A stretch of 64,000 nucleotides of DNA, taken from contig JACDEU010000003.1 in the NCBI GenBank assembly GCA_013816245.1, positions 58,411 through 122,410 of the forward strand, given 5' to 3'. This document shows, piece after piece, positions 50,011 through 59,940 of the stretch. A program made the position numbers and the translations under genes. This DNA is from Actinomycetota bacterium. GTDB lineage: Bacteria > Actinomycetota > Thermoleophilia > Gaiellales > Gaiellaceae. The notes below the pieces were generated by a model that was given only the letters and a program-made list of their open reading frames with translations, did no database searches and was not told the DNA's origin. The stretch's first letter is position 1; each line of letters starts with the position of its first letter.

Positions 50011-52452
50011 GTGCGCAACCTGCCGAGCGGCACCGTCACCTTCCTGTTCACCGACGTGAAAGGGTCCACCAGGCTGCTCCACGAGCTCGGTGAAGGGTAC
50101 GCGGAGGTTCTCGCCGGCCACAGACGAGCGTTGCGCGAGTCGTTCGAGCGGTACGGTGGAACCGAGGTGGACACGCAAGGCGATGCCTTCTTCATCGCTT
50201 TTGCGAAAGCCTCGGAGGCGCTGTCCGCCGCCGTCGCGGGCCGCTCTGCGCTGGAAGGGAGCCCGATCCGCGTGCGCATGGGCCTCCACACCGGCGAGCC
50301 GCTGGTCACAGAGGATGGGTACGTCGGCATCGATGTCCACCGGGCGGCGCGCATCGCCGCTGCGGGACACGGGGGCCAGATTCTCCTCTCGCAGTCGACG
50401 CGAGATCTGGTCGGCGCGGAATCGCTGCGTGACCTCGGAGAGCATCGGCTCAAAGATCTGACCGCGCCGGAGCGGATCTACCAGCTCGGCGATGCCGACT
50501 TTCCGCCCCTCAAGAGTCTCAACGCGACGAACCTCCCGGTTGCCTCGAACCCGCTCGTCGGGCGCGAGCGAGAGCTCGCTGACCTGCAGGCGTTGCTCCG
50601 CAACTCCGTGCGAGTCGTGACGCTTACCGGGCCTGGCGGAAGTGGAAAGACGCGCTTGGCTCTGCAGGTCGCTGCCGAGCTCGTGGACGAGTTCTCGGGC
50701 GGCGTCTTTTTCGTAGCCCTTGCCGGTGTCGGTCATCCGGAGCGCGTGCAAGCGACGATCGCCGGCACGATCGGTGTTCGTGATCCTGCGGACCTCCGCG
50801 ACCGCGAAGCGCTGCTCGTCCTCGACAATTTCGAGCACCTGCTGGAGGCCGCCCCCTCTGTCGGTGAGCTCCTCGCTGGAGCGCCGAACACGAAAATCCT
50901 TGCGACAAGCCGCGCGCCGCTGCGTCTCGAAGGCGAGCGTGAATACCCGCTCGATCCGCTACCGAGCGACGAAGCCGTAGAGTTGCTCACCCAGCGTGGA
51001 CGCGCCGTGCGACCTGGCTTCGAGCCAGACGACGCCACTCGCGAGATCTGCAGCCGGCTCGACGGGCTCCCGCTGGCGCTCGAGCTCGCAGCTTCGCGTC
51101 TGCGATCGCTGAGCTCCGCGGCGCTCCTGCAGAGACTGGAGCAACGGCTTCCGCTCCTAACCGGCGGCCGCCGTGATGCGCCCGAACGTCAACGCACGCT
51201 GCGGGCGACCATCGAATGGAGTTACGAGCTCCTGTCGGAGGGGCTCAAGCAGGTGTTCGCCAGACTTGCCGTCTTCGCGGGCACGTTCTCGCTCGACGCA
51301 GCCGAAACGGTCACCGGCGCGACGCTCGACGACCTGGATGCGCTCGTCGAGGCGAGTCTCATGAAGCCGATCGGGGCTGATCGCTTTTTGATGCTCGCGA
51401 CGATTCGCGAATTCGCAACAGGGGCCCTCGGCGAAAATGCCGACCTCGATCGGCGCCACGCTGAGCATTACCGGCGTGTCGCGGAATCGACGAACCTCAG
51501 CGCGGACGGCGAGGGCGGCATGCCGGACTACGAGTTGGCATTCGCCGAGCTGGACAATTTCAGGAAGGCGTTGACGTGGGCCGTCGAGACCCGGAACGCC
51601 GCAGTTGGTTTGCAGACCGTGATCGCTCTCGAGCAGCTCTGGGTCACCCGAGACCCGTTCGAGGGCCGCCGCTGGCTGGAAGCGCTCATGGAACGAGGGG
51701 AGAACCTCCCGCCGGAATTGCGTGCGCGCTCGCTGCTCACCCACGGCGGGCTGGTCTTCATCGTCGGGGAGTTCGAACGCGGCACCCAGCTCTATGAAGA
51801 CAGCCTGGCCGAGTACCGCAGCCTTGGCGACGAGCGCGGAGCGGCCGCCGTTCTCAACCGCATGATCTATGCAGCGATCGCGAGGCAGGATTTTCCGGAG
51901 GCGCGTGCTCTGGGCTCGGAAAGCCTCGAGGTCCACCGGCGCTTCGGAAGCACGCAGGGTGAAGCAGTCGCCCTTGGCTCCCTCGCCGAGGTCGAGTGGC
52001 AAACCGGAAATCGCGAGCTAGCCGTCGAGCTCGCGGGCCGAAGCGCCGAGCTGGCCGCAACGGCGGGCTTCCGCTGGTGGCGTGTCGCGATGTTGTCGAT
52101 GCTCTCCGAGTGGTCCCTCACGTCGGAACGGCGCGCGGAGGGAGACCGGCTTGGCCGTGAAGCGCTTGGCCTCGCACACCGGATCGGCGACCGCATGCAC
52201 GGCGTATATTTGCTTGCGCTGCTTGCGTGGAGCGCCGCCGAAGCAGGTCAACTGAAGCGTGCCGGATTTCTCTGGGGTGCCGTCGAGGCCGAAGAACAAC
52301 GTGGCGCCATCGGCCAGTGGGAGTCCGAACGGGATGCGTTCGCGGCCCGCGTGCTCGCTTTTGCGGACGCCGACTTCGAGGAAAAGCGGGACCTCGGTTC
52401 GCGATCGACAGCTGCCGAGGCGGTGGACTACGCGCTTGGCTCCGTAGACTGA
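50011..52452 (+). CDS. Multidomain regulator: nucleotide cyclase, NB-ARC-like ATPase and TPR repeats
   Basis: An 813-residue protein. Residues 1-165: class III adenylate/guanylate cyclase domain with metal-binding FTDVKGSTRLLHELG and QGDAFFIAF. Residues 185-480: STAND-type ATPase with Walker A GPGGSGKTRLAL and Walker B LLVLDNFEHLL. Residues 500-800: helical TPR-like repeats (ERGTQLYEDSLAEYRSLGDERGA and similar). No C-terminal DNA-binding domain is present, unlike LuxR-type relatives. The GTG is at 50011. It probably integrates a cellular signal; the target is unknown. Confidence 0.88.
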   Translation: MRNLPSGTVTFLFTDVKGSTRLLHELGEGYAEVLAGHRRALRESFERYGGTEVDTQGDAFFIAFAKASEALSAAVAGRSALEGSPIRVRMGLHTGEPLVTEDGYVGIDVHRAARIAAAGHGGQILLSQSTRDLVGAESLRDLGEHRLKDLTAPERIYQLGDADFPPLKSLNATNLPVASNPLVGRERELADLQALLRNSVRVVTLTGPGGSGKTRLALQVAAELVDEFSGGVFFVALAGVGHPERVQATIAGTIGVRDPADLRDREALLVLDNFEHLLEAAPSVGELLAGAPNTKILATSRAPLRLEGEREYPLDPLPSDEAVELLTQRGRAVRPGFEPDDATREICSRLDGLPLALELAASRLRSLSSAALLQRLEQRLPLLTGGRRDAPERQRTLRATIEWSYELLSEGLKQVFARLAVFAGTFSLDAAETVTGATLDDLDALVEASLMKPIGADRFLMLATIREFATGALGENADLDRRHAEHYRRVAESTNLSADGEGGMPDYELAFAELDNFRKALTWAVETRNAAVGLQTVIALEQLWVTRDPFEGRRWLEALMERGENLPPELRARSLLTHGGLVFIVGEFERGTQLYEDSLAEYRSLGDERGAAAVLNRMIYAAIARQDFPEARALGSESLEVHRRFGSTQGEAVALGSLAEVEWQTGNRELAVELAGRSAELAATAGFRWWRVAMLSMLSEWSLTSERRAEGDRLGREALGLAHRIGDRMHGVYLLALLAWSAAEAGQLKRAGFLWGAVEAEEQRGAIGQWESERDAFAARVLAFADADFEEKRDLGSRSTAAEAVDYALGSVD

Positions 52453-52456
52453 CGCT

Positions 52457-53965
52457 GTGGCGCCGCCTGCCGACCTGCGCGAGTGGATCGCGCTCCTCGA
52501 GCGCGAGAATGAGCTCGTTCGCGTCGAGGCGGAGGTCGACCCGGAGCTCGAGATCACGGAGATCACCGACCGCACCGTCAAGGCCGGCGGCCCGGCGCTC
52601 CTGTTCGAGAACATCAAAGGCTCATCGCATCCACTGCTGATCAACCAGTTCGGCACCGAGCGGCGCATGTGCCTCGCCTTCGATGCGCCCTCGCTCGACA
52701 GCGTCGCGGAAAAGCTCAGCGATGTCCTCGAGCTGCAGCCGCCGGCGGGCCTCGTCGACAAGGTGCGCGGCCTGCAGAAGCTCAAGTCGATCGCCGACTC
52801 GCGCCCGAAGACGGTCCGGCGCGCACCCTCGCAGGAAGTCGTCCTCGAGGGGGACGAGGCTTCCCTCGACCTCTTGCCCATCCAGACCTGCTGGCCGGAC
52901 GACGCAGCACCCTTCATCACCCTGCCCGCCGTGATCACGAAGGATCCGCGCACGGGCACGCGCAACGTCGGGATGTATCGCATGCAAAAGCTCGGCCCGC
53001 GCGCGACCGCGATGCACTGGCAGATCCACAAGGACGGCCGTGCCGACTACCTCGCCACCGACGGGCGAATCGAGGTCGCAGTCGCGCTCGGCCTCGACCC
53101 CGTCACCGCGTACAGCGCAAGCGCGCCGCTGCCGAAACACATCGACGAGTTCATGCTCGCCGGCTTTCTGCGCGGCGAACCGGTCGAGCTCGTGCAGGCG
53201 AAGACCGTCGACCTCGAGGTGCCGGCAAACGCTGAGATCGTCCTCGAGGGCTACATCGACAAGGACGAGCTGACCGAGGAGGGGCCATTCGGCGACCACA
53301 CCGGCTACTACACCCCGGCGGAGCCGTTCCCCGTCTTCCGGCTCACGGCGATCACGATGCGACGCGACGCCGTCTACCCGTCGATCGTCGTCGGCAAGCC
53401 GCCGCAGGAAGACGCCTGGCTCGGCAAGGCGACCGAGCGGATCTTCCTGCCGGCGATCCGGATGACGGTTCCGGAGATCGTCGACTACGACCTCCCGATC
53501 GCCGGCGCCTTCCACAACTGCTGCATCGTCTCCATCCGCAAGGCCTTCCCGGGCCACGCGCAGAAGGTCATGCATGCGATCTGGGGCCTCGGAATGCTCA
53601 GCCTGACCAAGTCGATCGTCGTCGTCGACGAAGGGGTCGACGTGCACGACTACGGCGAGGTCATGTTCCGTGTCGGCGCGAATGTCGATCCCGCCCGGGA
53701 CGTTCTCCTCACGGAGGGCCCGCTCGACCACCTCGACCATGCCCCGACCCGCCAGTTCTACGGCGGCAAGATCGGGATCGACGCCACCCACAAGGGCCCC
53801 GATGAGGGAACTCGTGACTGGCCGCCGGAGATCGAAATGACCCCCGAGATCAAGGCACTGGTCGACCGCCGCTGGGCGGAATACGGCATCTCGCTCGACA
53901 CCCCTGCACGAAACGGGCAAATCCGTCAGAGTCCCCGCCCGTTGCGTCGATTGTTACGTCGTTGA
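52457..53965 (+). CDS. UbiD-family decarboxylase, probable menaquinone step (MqnL-like)
   Basis: A 502-residue prenylated-FMN-dependent decarboxylase. LREWIALLERENELVRVEAEV at the start, GPFGDHTGYYTPAEPFPVF with the catalytic Glu/Arg region and EDAWLGKATERIFLPAIR are UbiD signatures. Its cofactor would come from the UbiX-like gene at 56651. Clustering with mqnE, mqnA and mqnC suggests that it decarboxylates 1,4-dihydroxy-6-naphthoate-derived intermediates in the futalosine pathway. The start is GTG 52457, 4 bases after the previous stop. Confidence 0.88.
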   Translation: MAPPADLREWIALLERENELVRVEAEVDPELEITEITDRTVKAGGPALLFENIKGSSHPLLINQFGTERRMCLAFDAPSLDSVAEKLSDVLELQPPAGLVDKVRGLQKLKSIADSRPKTVRRAPSQEVVLEGDEASLDLLPIQTCWPDDAAPFITLPAVITKDPRTGTRNVGMYRMQKLGPRATAMHWQIHKDGRADYLATDGRIEVAVALGLDPVTAYSASAPLPKHIDEFMLAGFLRGEPVELVQAKTVDLEVPANAEIVLEGYIDKDELTEEGPFGDHTGYYTPAEPFPVFRLTAITMRRDAVYPSIVVGKPPQEDAWLGKATERIFLPAIRMTVPEIVDYDLPIAGAFHNCCIVSIRKAFPGHAQKVMHAIWGLGMLSLTKSIVVVDEGVDVHDYGEVMFRVGANVDPARDVLLTEGPLDHLDHAPTRQFYGGKIGIDATHKGPDEGTRDWPPEIEMTPEIKALVDRRWAEYGISLDTPARNGQIRQSPRPLRRLLRR

Positions 53966-54023
53966 CAGGCAGAACAGGGCGGCGATTGAATCCACTAGTG
54001 GTGACCCACAAAGGGGAGGCTCG

Positions 54024-54995
54024 GTGACCGAACCCCAGCACGGGGACCGGCCGCATCTCCCTGGGCCGTCCCTCTATCCGATTGCCTTCGCGGCCGGCGT
54101 CGCCTGCATCCTTGTCGGGCTGATCGTCAACCCCAAGATCATCGTCCCGATCGGGGCCGTGATCGCGATCCTGTTTGGGTTCCTCTGGGCGCGGGACGCG
54201 ACGGAAGAGTTCCGCGGCGAGCCCGTGCACGCGATCGAGCCGGAGTCTGGTGGTCCACCCGAATCGACCGACGCGCCGGCGATCCCCGCCAACCAGGGAG
54301 AGGATGCGATGCCTGCGCCGGAGCCCGGCGAGCGGTTTCCGCGCAACCGCTTCCTCGAGGGCGCGACCCTCGGCCTCGGCGCTGTCATCGGCGGGCTCGT
54401 GACCGTGCCTGCGGTCGGCTTCATGATCGTGCCGGCGTTCAAGGGGCAGGGCTATCCGAAGGTCGACCTCGGGCCGCTCGAGAACTTCACCGAGGGGCGG
54501 TGGTTCGTGACGAAGTTCTTCATGCACCCGGGCTCGGACGGCGAGGTCTCGCATCGCACCGCGTACATCCGGAACAACGGCCAGCTGGACGGCGAGCCCA
54601 GCTTTACGATCATCTCGAACCGCTGTGCGCACCTCGGGTGTCCGGTGCAGCCGAACGGCCCCGTGCAGGACAACCAGAAGAAGGAGATCGACGGGAAGGC
54701 GGGCCAGCGGATCACGATGATCCCGGTGATCCCCGCCGGTGGGTATGGCTGCCCTTGTCACGGCGGTCAGTACGACGTCGAGGGCAACCGCGTCTCAGGC
54801 CCGCCGACGCGTGGTCTCGACCGCTACGAGTTCTCCGTCGTCGACGGGCACCTGATCCTCGGGAAGCCGTACAGCGTCACTCGCGTCGACGGCGAAGGAA
54901 AGACCGCGCGGATCCACAAGTACAAGCTCGCGGGGCCCGGCCAGCACGTCGACGGCTGGGAGCAGATCCTCTACCCGTTGCAGCCGCCACACTGA
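54024..54995 (+). CDS. qcrA: Rieske iron-sulfur subunit of menaquinol:cytochrome c reductase
   Basis: A 323-residue protein with three N-terminal helices: two adjacent (about residues 17-55) and one near 115-138. The C-terminal Rieske domain binds the 2Fe-2S cluster through CAHLGC and CPCHGG. AAGGGGAGG precedes GTG 54024. The triple-helix N terminus is like actinobacterial QcrA. Electrons pass from menaquinol through it to cytochrome c. ATG of the next gene overlaps the stop. Confidence 0.92.
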   Translation: MTEPQHGDRPHLPGPSLYPIAFAAGVACILVGLIVNPKIIVPIGAVIAILFGFLWARDATEEFRGEPVHAIEPESGGPPESTDAPAIPANQGEDAMPAPEPGERFPRNRFLEGATLGLGAVIGGLVTVPAVGFMIVPAFKGQGYPKVDLGPLENFTEGRWFVTKFFMHPGSDGEVSHRTAYIRNNGQLDGEPSFTIISNRCAHLGCPVQPNGPVQDNQKKEIDGKAGQRITMIPVIPAGGYGCPCHGGQYDVEGNRVSGPPTRGLDRYEFSVVDGHLILGKPYSVTRVDGEGKTARIHKYKLAGPGQHVDGWEQILYPLQPPH

Positions 54996-55816
54996 TGGCT
55001 GTCGCGGCTCGCAACAAGAAGTCCGCGCGGCGCCGCCAGCTCGAGGCTGCGATCAACTACCCGATCGACTGGCTCGAAGAACGATCGGGCCTCGTCGGCG
55101 GGATCAAGTACTTCATCTTCCGCAAGGTTCCCGGAGACACCAACTGGTTCCACACGCTCGGCTCGGCGACCCTCACGGCTTTCCTCGTGCAAGCCCTGAC
55201 GGGCGCGATCCTCGCGATGTACTACAAGCCGGACCCGCAGAGCGCCTACCAGTCGATCCAGCACATCACCAACGACATCACGCTCGGCTGGCTCGTGCGC
55301 GGCATGCACAAGTGGGGCGCGAGCGTCTTCATCATCCTCATGTTCTTCCACATGGCGCGCGTGTTTCTGTTCGGTGCGTACAAGTATCCGCGCGAGCTGA
55401 ACTGGATCATCGGCGTGATGCTGCTCGCGATCGGGATGCTCGAGGGCTTCACCGGTTACCTGCTGCCCTGGGACCAGACCGCGTACTGGGCGACGGTCGT
55501 CGGCATCAACCTCAACGGCACAGCGCCGTTCCTCGGGCCGTTTCTCGCGGACTTCTTACGCGGCGGCGCGGAGATCGGCGGCGAGACGATCAGCCGTTTC
55601 TATGCGATGCACATGCTTCTGATCCCGGGATTGATCTTCGCGCTGATCGGCCTGCACCTGTACCTCGTCATCCGGCTCGGCGTGACGTCGCCGCCCTGGT
55701 CGAGCGCGGCCGCGGGCAGCGAGGCGGCCGGCGAAGAACCGAGGACGAACGGACGCAGCGGCCTGACGCAGCCCGCGGCCCGTAGCGGCTGGCGCCGCAA
55801 CGGAGGTGAGGGCTAG
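54995..55816 (+). CDS. qcrB: Cytochrome b subunit (N-terminal half, cytochrome b6-like)
   Basis: A 273-residue protein with four helices. The heme-binding His residues are in MHKWGASVFIILMFFHMARV and FYAMHMLLIPGLIFALIGLHLY, and GYLLPWDQTAYWATVVG is the quinone-site region. It is only the b6-like half; subunit IV follows as a separate gene, as in Bacillus and chloroplast b6f. The C-terminal 50 residues are an uncommon Ser/Gly/Arg-rich tail. ATG 54995. Confidence 0.93.
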   Translation: MAVAARNKKSARRRQLEAAINYPIDWLEERSGLVGGIKYFIFRKVPGDTNWFHTLGSATLTAFLVQALTGAILAMYYKPDPQSAYQSIQHITNDITLGWLVRGMHKWGASVFIILMFFHMARVFLFGAYKYPRELNWIIGVMLLAIGMLEGFTGYLLPWDQTAYWATVVGINLNGTAPFLGPFLADFLRGGAEIGGETISRFYAMHMLLIPGLIFALIGLHLYLVIRLGVTSPPWSSAAAGSEAAGEEPRTNGRSGLTQPAARSGWRRNGGEG

Positions 55817-56643
55817 TGGCCTCGACCGACGACTGGCGCAGGCAGTTCACGAAGTACAAGGAAGACGTCAAGGAGCGCGGGAAGCCGTTCTACCCCTACG
55901 CGATGTTCCACGACACGGTAATGAGCCTCGTCGTCGTCTCGGTGATCATCGGCGTGACCTGCGTTTGGTACTTCACCTCGGGCGAGGATCCCAGTTCGTG
56001 CGGCAGCGGCCACTCGTGCCTGCTCGGGCCCCGCTACTCGGACCCGGCGGATCCCGCGACGACGAACTTCGTGCCGCGTCCGGACTGGTACTTCTACTTC
56101 CTCTTCTACCTGCTGCGAATCTTCAAGTGGCCAGACTCGGTCATCCTCGGGACGGTCGGCATTCCGACGATCGCCCTCATCATCGCGTTCATGCTCCCGT
56201 TCTTCGACCGGCGCATGGAGCGGCGGCTCACGCGCCGGCCCGTCGCGGTGATCGGCGCGATCCTCGTCGTCCTCTCCATGGGCGTGCTCACCTACAAGGG
56301 AGCGACCGCGCACGAGGCGCTCGCAAGCGAGGTCGTGGGGGCGGTGCCGACCTGGGCACAGCGCGAAGGATTTGCAGGCAACGCAGAGGCGATCGCCGGC
56401 GCCAAGATCTTCGCGAGCTCCGGTTGCACGGCGTGTCACACCTATCTCGGCACCGGCAGTTCGAACCAGGGCGCGCCCGACCTGAGCGCGGAGGGGTCGA
56501 AGGGCCGCGACAAGCAATTCTTCACGAGCTACATCCGCGACCCATCGAAATTCGGGAACAACGTCATGCCGAAGTTCGGCTTCAGCGACCAGCAACTCGG
56601 CCAGCTTGCTGCGTTCCTGCTCGCCTCCAAGGGCCCGAAATAG
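55816..56643 (+). CDS. qcrC: Subunit IV-cytochrome c fusion of the bc complex
   Basis: A 275-residue protein. The first half is subunit IV of cytochrome b with three helices: FHDTVMSLVVVSVIIGVTCVW, then RPDWYFYFLFYLLRIFKW with the quinol-site region. The second half is a monoheme cytochrome c domain (SGCTACHTYLG, with a distal Met near NNVMPKFG). The same fusion exists in Bacillus QcrC. GTG 55816 shares one base with the previous TAG. Confidence 0.92.
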   Translation: MASTDDWRRQFTKYKEDVKERGKPFYPYAMFHDTVMSLVVVSVIIGVTCVWYFTSGEDPSSCGSGHSCLLGPRYSDPADPATTNFVPRPDWYFYFLFYLLRIFKWPDSVILGTVGIPTIALIIAFMLPFFDRRMERRLTRRPVAVIGAILVVLSMGVLTYKGATAHEALASEVVGAVPTWAQREGFAGNAEAIAGAKIFASSGCTACHTYLGTGSSNQGAPDLSAEGSKGRDKQFFTSYIRDPSKFGNNVMPKFGFSDQQLGQLAAFLLASKGPK

Positions 56644-56650
56644 GCCCGCG

Positions 56651-57241
56651 GTGCGCGTTTTCCTCGGCATAACGGGCGCCTCGGGCGCTCCGTACGCGGC
56701 GCGCCTCGTAGAAGCACTCGCCGGCGCGGACGTCGAGCTTGGGATCTGCGCGTCGAGCGCCGGCATCGAGGTGCTCGCCACCGAGCTCTACGCAAATCCG
56801 CGACTGTCGCGCGACGAGACGCTCACCCGCCTCCTCGAGCATGCGCAGGGCGGGAACGTCACCGTCTACGAGCCGAACGACTGGAAGTCTCCGTATGCGA
56901 GCGGGTCGGCGAAGGTCGACGCGTACGTCATCTGTCCGTGCTCGATGGGCACGCTCGGGACGATCGCCTCGGGCGCGATGTCGAACCTCATCCACCGCGC
57001 CGCCTCGGTGGCGCTCAAGGAAGAGCGGAAGCTCGTCGTGATGCCGCGTGAAACGCCGCTGTCCCTCATCCATCTGCGCAACATGCTCACGGTCAAGGAA
57101 GCGGGAGCGACCGTGCTTTTCCTCGCACCCGGCTTCTACCACGGGGCCGAGACGGTCGACGACCTCGTCAACTTTGTCGTCGCGCGTACGCTTGACCAGC
57201 TTGGCCTGGACGTCGAGCATGCGAAGAGATGGGGGGAGTGA
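56651..57241 (+). CDS. UbiX-family flavin prenyltransferase
   Basis: A 196-residue protein with VFLGITGASGAPYAARLVEAL (FMN loop), YVICPCSMGTLGTIASGAMSN and KLVVMPRETPLSLIHLRNM. It joins dimethylallyl phosphate to FMN to make the UbiD cofactor. The start is GTG 56651. It lies between the bc genes and menG, so together with the UbiD-like gene it would serve menaquinone synthesis. Confidence 0.93.
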   Translation: MRVFLGITGASGAPYAARLVEALAGADVELGICASSAGIEVLATELYANPRLSRDETLTRLLEHAQGGNVTVYEPNDWKSPYASGSAKVDAYVICPCSMGTLGTIASGAMSNLIHRAASVALKEERKLVVMPRETPLSLIHLRNMLTVKEAGATVLFLAPGFYHGAETVDDLVNFVVARTLDQLGLDVEHAKRWGE

Positions 57242-57927
57242 GCATCAACTACGAGTCCGGCCGGCTGGCGCCGGACACAGTCCGACGCATGTTCGACCGG
57301 ATCGCGCCGGTCTACGACGCGATGAACCGAACGATGACTGCAGGGCTCGACCGGCGCTGGCGTCGTCTCACCGCCGAGGCGGTCGTACGTCCCGGCGACG
57401 CGGTGCTCGATGCGTGCTGCGGAACGGGTGACCTTGCGATCGCGGGCGCCGAGGCGGGCGGGCGCGTCACGGGGCTCGACTTCTCGGAGCCGATGCTCGA
57501 GCGGGCGCGTCGCAAGGCGCCGGCGCTCGAATGGGTGCGCGGTGACCTGCTCGAGCTGCCCTTCGCCGACGCGAGCTTCGACGCCGCGACCGTCGGCTTC
57601 GGAGTTCGGAACGTCGACGATTTGGAGCGTGCACTCGTCGAGCTCCGCCGCGTGCTGCGCGCCGGGGGAAGGCTGGGCATCCTCGAGATCACACAGCCGC
57701 GGGGTGCGCTTGCGCCCTTCTATCGCTTCTGGTTCGACAGAGTCGTGCCCCTGCTAGGCAAGCTGTTGCCAGGTGGGTCTGCCTACACGTATCTCCCGGC
57801 GAGCGTCCGCCGCTTCCCTGGACCGGAGGAGCTGGCCGGGCTGATCGAAGCGGCCGGCTTTCGCGATGTGCGCTTCCGGCTCTTCGCAGGCGGCATCGTC
57901 GCGCTGCACACGGCGGAAGCGGTTTGA
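57229..57927 (+). CDS. menG: Demethylmenaquinone methyltransferase
   Basis: A 232-residue UbiE/MenG-type SAM methyltransferase: RMFDRIAPVYDAMNRTMTAG, VLDACCGTGDLAIAGA (SAM motif) and YTYLPASVRRFPGPEEL. It performs the last methylation to menaquinone. ATG 57229 is first; GTG 57238 overlaps the UbiX stop as GTGA and may be the true start. Confidence 0.92.
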   Translation: MGGVSINYESGRLAPDTVRRMFDRIAPVYDAMNRTMTAGLDRRWRRLTAEAVVRPGDAVLDACCGTGDLAIAGAEAGGRVTGLDFSEPMLERARRKAPALEWVRGDLLELPFADASFDAATVGFGVRNVDDLERALVELRRVLRAGGRLGILEITQPRGALAPFYRFWFDRVVPLLGKLLPGGSAYTYLPASVRRFPGPEELAGLIEAAGFRDVRFRLFAGGIVALHTAEAV

Positions 57928-58829
57928 GCGCTCTCGCCGAGATCCGCGAGGCGCCCGGGCTGGACGCCTACCTCGGCGAGCTCGAGGAGCGTCTGGAGCA
58001 CGCGGTCGGCACTTACCGCGGCGTCGTCGCAGAGGTTGGTGCGGAGGCGCTCGCCGCCGGTGGGAAGCGGCTGCGGCCGCTGCTCGTCTACCTGTCGGCG
58101 CCACCCGGATCGGAGCCGCCGGTCGTCGCCGGAGTCGCCGTCGAGCTCATCCACCTCGCGACTCTCATGCACGACGACCTCATCGACCGGGCATCGCTGC
58201 GCCGCGGGCATGCGTCGGCGTGGTCGGCACACGGCCCCGAGGCCGCGCGAGCGGCAGGCGATTACCTCTTCGCACGTGCCTTCGCCGAGCTCGCCGCCAC
58301 CGGCGACGCACCGGCGCTCGCCATCCTCGCGAACGCGACGCTCTGCCTCGCCCGCGGTGAGGCGATGCAGCGCTCGCAGCGCTTCGATCCCGACACGACC
58401 ATCGAGGCGTATCTCGAACGCTGCACTCTCAAGACGGGGAAGCTCTTCGAGGCGGCGTGCCGGCTTGCGGGCGGCTCGGGCGCGTTCGGGCTCGCGCTCG
58501 GCGTCGCGTTCCAGATCACCGACGACATCCTCGACTGCTCGGGCGTGACGATCGAGACCGGCAAGATTGCCGGCACCGATCTGCGCGAAGGAACTCCGAC
58601 CCTGCCCCTGCTCCTCGCAGCCCAGCGTGACGATGCGGTGCACGCCGCACTTGCGGGCGAGGCACACCTCGAAGGAGCCCTGCTGCGCGTCGCCTCGACC
58701 GGTGCGATCGAGGAGAGCCGGGAAGTCGCGCTCGCCTACTCGCGCAGCGCCCGGGCCTGCCTCAATGGGGAACTGCACCGCGAGGAGCTCGAATCCTTGA
58801 CCTACGCAGTCGTGAACAGGGAGCGTTAG
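57924..58829 (+). CDS. Polyprenyl diphosphate synthase (trans-isoprenyl)
   Basis: A 301-residue E-isoprenyl synthase. The first Asp-rich motif is MHDDLIDRASLRRG and the second is FQITDDILD; GGKRLRPLLVYLSA lies near the N terminus. It builds the isoprenoid side chain of menaquinone. TTG 57924 overlaps the previous stop as TTGA. Confidence 0.92.
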   Translation: MSALAEIREAPGLDAYLGELEERLEHAVGTYRGVVAEVGAEALAAGGKRLRPLLVYLSAPPGSEPPVVAGVAVELIHLATLMHDDLIDRASLRRGHASAWSAHGPEAARAAGDYLFARAFAELAATGDAPALAILANATLCLARGEAMQRSQRFDPDTTIEAYLERCTLKTGKLFEAACRLAGGSGAFGLALGVAFQITDDILDCSGVTIETGKIAGTDLREGTPTLPLLLAAQRDDAVHAALAGEAHLEGALLRVASTGAIEESREVALAYSRSARACLNGELHREELESLTYAVVNRER

Positions 58830-58833
58830 CCCG

Positions 58834-59940
58834 ATGGCATTGCTCGAACGAACAGACACGCTCGCCGCGATCCGCGACAAGGTGGAGGCGGGCGAACGGC
58901 TCGACTTCGACGACGGCGTGACGCTCATGGAGAGCGACGACATCCTTGCCCTGGGCGACCTCGCCGATCTGGCGCGGCGTGTCCGCGGCGGCGACGACCG
59001 TGTCTACTTCGTCCAGAACCTCTATCTGAACCAGACGAACGTCTGCCGCGTGAAGTGCAAGTTCTGCGCCTTCGCGGTCACGCGGAAGCAGGAGGAGGCG
59101 TACACGTTCACGCCGGACGATCTCGTCGAAGACGCGGTGCGACAGCACGAGCTGACCGGGTTCACCGAGATTCACATGGTCGGCGGCGAAAGCCCGCACG
59201 TCGACTTCGAGTACTACGTCGGCATCGTGCGTTCGCTCCACGAGGCCTTGCCGGACGTTCACCTGAAGCTCTTCACCGCGAGCGAGATCCATCACATGAC
59301 GACGCTCTCGGGCCTGTCGCACGAAGAGGTGCTGCAAGAGCTCAAAGCGGTCGGATTGGGATCGCTGCCCGGCGGAGGCGCGGAGGTGTTCGCGGACCGC
59401 GTGCGGAAGCTGGTCGCCCCCGGCAAGGAGCACCCCGACTTCTGGTTTCGCACGCACGACGCGGCTCATCGGCTCGGGATTCCGACGCACTGCACGATGC
59501 TCTACGGGCACGTCGAGACCTACGAGGAGCGCGTCGACCACCTCCTGCGCCTGCGCGAGCAGCAGGACAAGACCAGTGGCTTCCTCGCGTTCATCCCGCT
59601 GGCGTTTCATCCCGAGAACACCGTCTTCGAACGGCGCGGCTGGAAGCACACGACCGGCTCCGACGACCTGAAGATGATCGCCGTGTCGCGCCTGCTGCTC
59701 GACAACATCGCGAACGTCAAGGCGTACTGGATCATGATGGGCCTCCCGCTCGCGCAAGTCGCGTTGCACTTTGGTGCGAACGACGTGCAGGGCACCGTCG
59801 TTCGCGAGCAGATCTTCCACGCCGCCGGTGCGCGCACCGAGACCGAGCAGAAGATCCCGGAGCTCGTGCGTTTCGTGCGCGAAGCGGGACGGATCCCGGT
59901 GCAGCGCGACACGCTCTACAACGAGGTGGAGCGATGGTGA
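58834..59940 (+). CDS. mqnE: Aminofutalosine synthase
   Basis: A 368-residue radical-SAM enzyme. The cluster motif is CRVKCKFC, followed by AFAVTRKQEEAYTF, GGESPHVDFEYYV, and HCTMLYGHVETYEERVDH with a C-terminal HFGANDVQGTV block. It joins the chorismate-derived enolpyruvyl-benzoate made by MqnA to SAM to give aminofutalosine. ATG 58834 follows a GAGCGTTAG stretch four bases after the prenyl synthase stop. Confidence 0.95.
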   Translation: MALLERTDTLAAIRDKVEAGERLDFDDGVTLMESDDILALGDLADLARRVRGGDDRVYFVQNLYLNQTNVCRVKCKFCAFAVTRKQEEAYTFTPDDLVEDAVRQHELTGFTEIHMVGGESPHVDFEYYVGIVRSLHEALPDVHLKLFTASEIHHMTTLSGLSHEEVLQELKAVGLGSLPGGGAEVFADRVRKLVAPGKEHPDFWFRTHDAAHRLGIPTHCTMLYGHVETYEERVDHLLRLREQQDKTSGFLAFIPLAFHPENTVFERRGWKHTTGSDDLKMIAVSRLLLDNIANVKAYWIMMGLPLAQVALHFGANDVQGTVVREQIFHAAGARTETEQKIPELVRFVREAGRIPVQRDTLYNEVERW

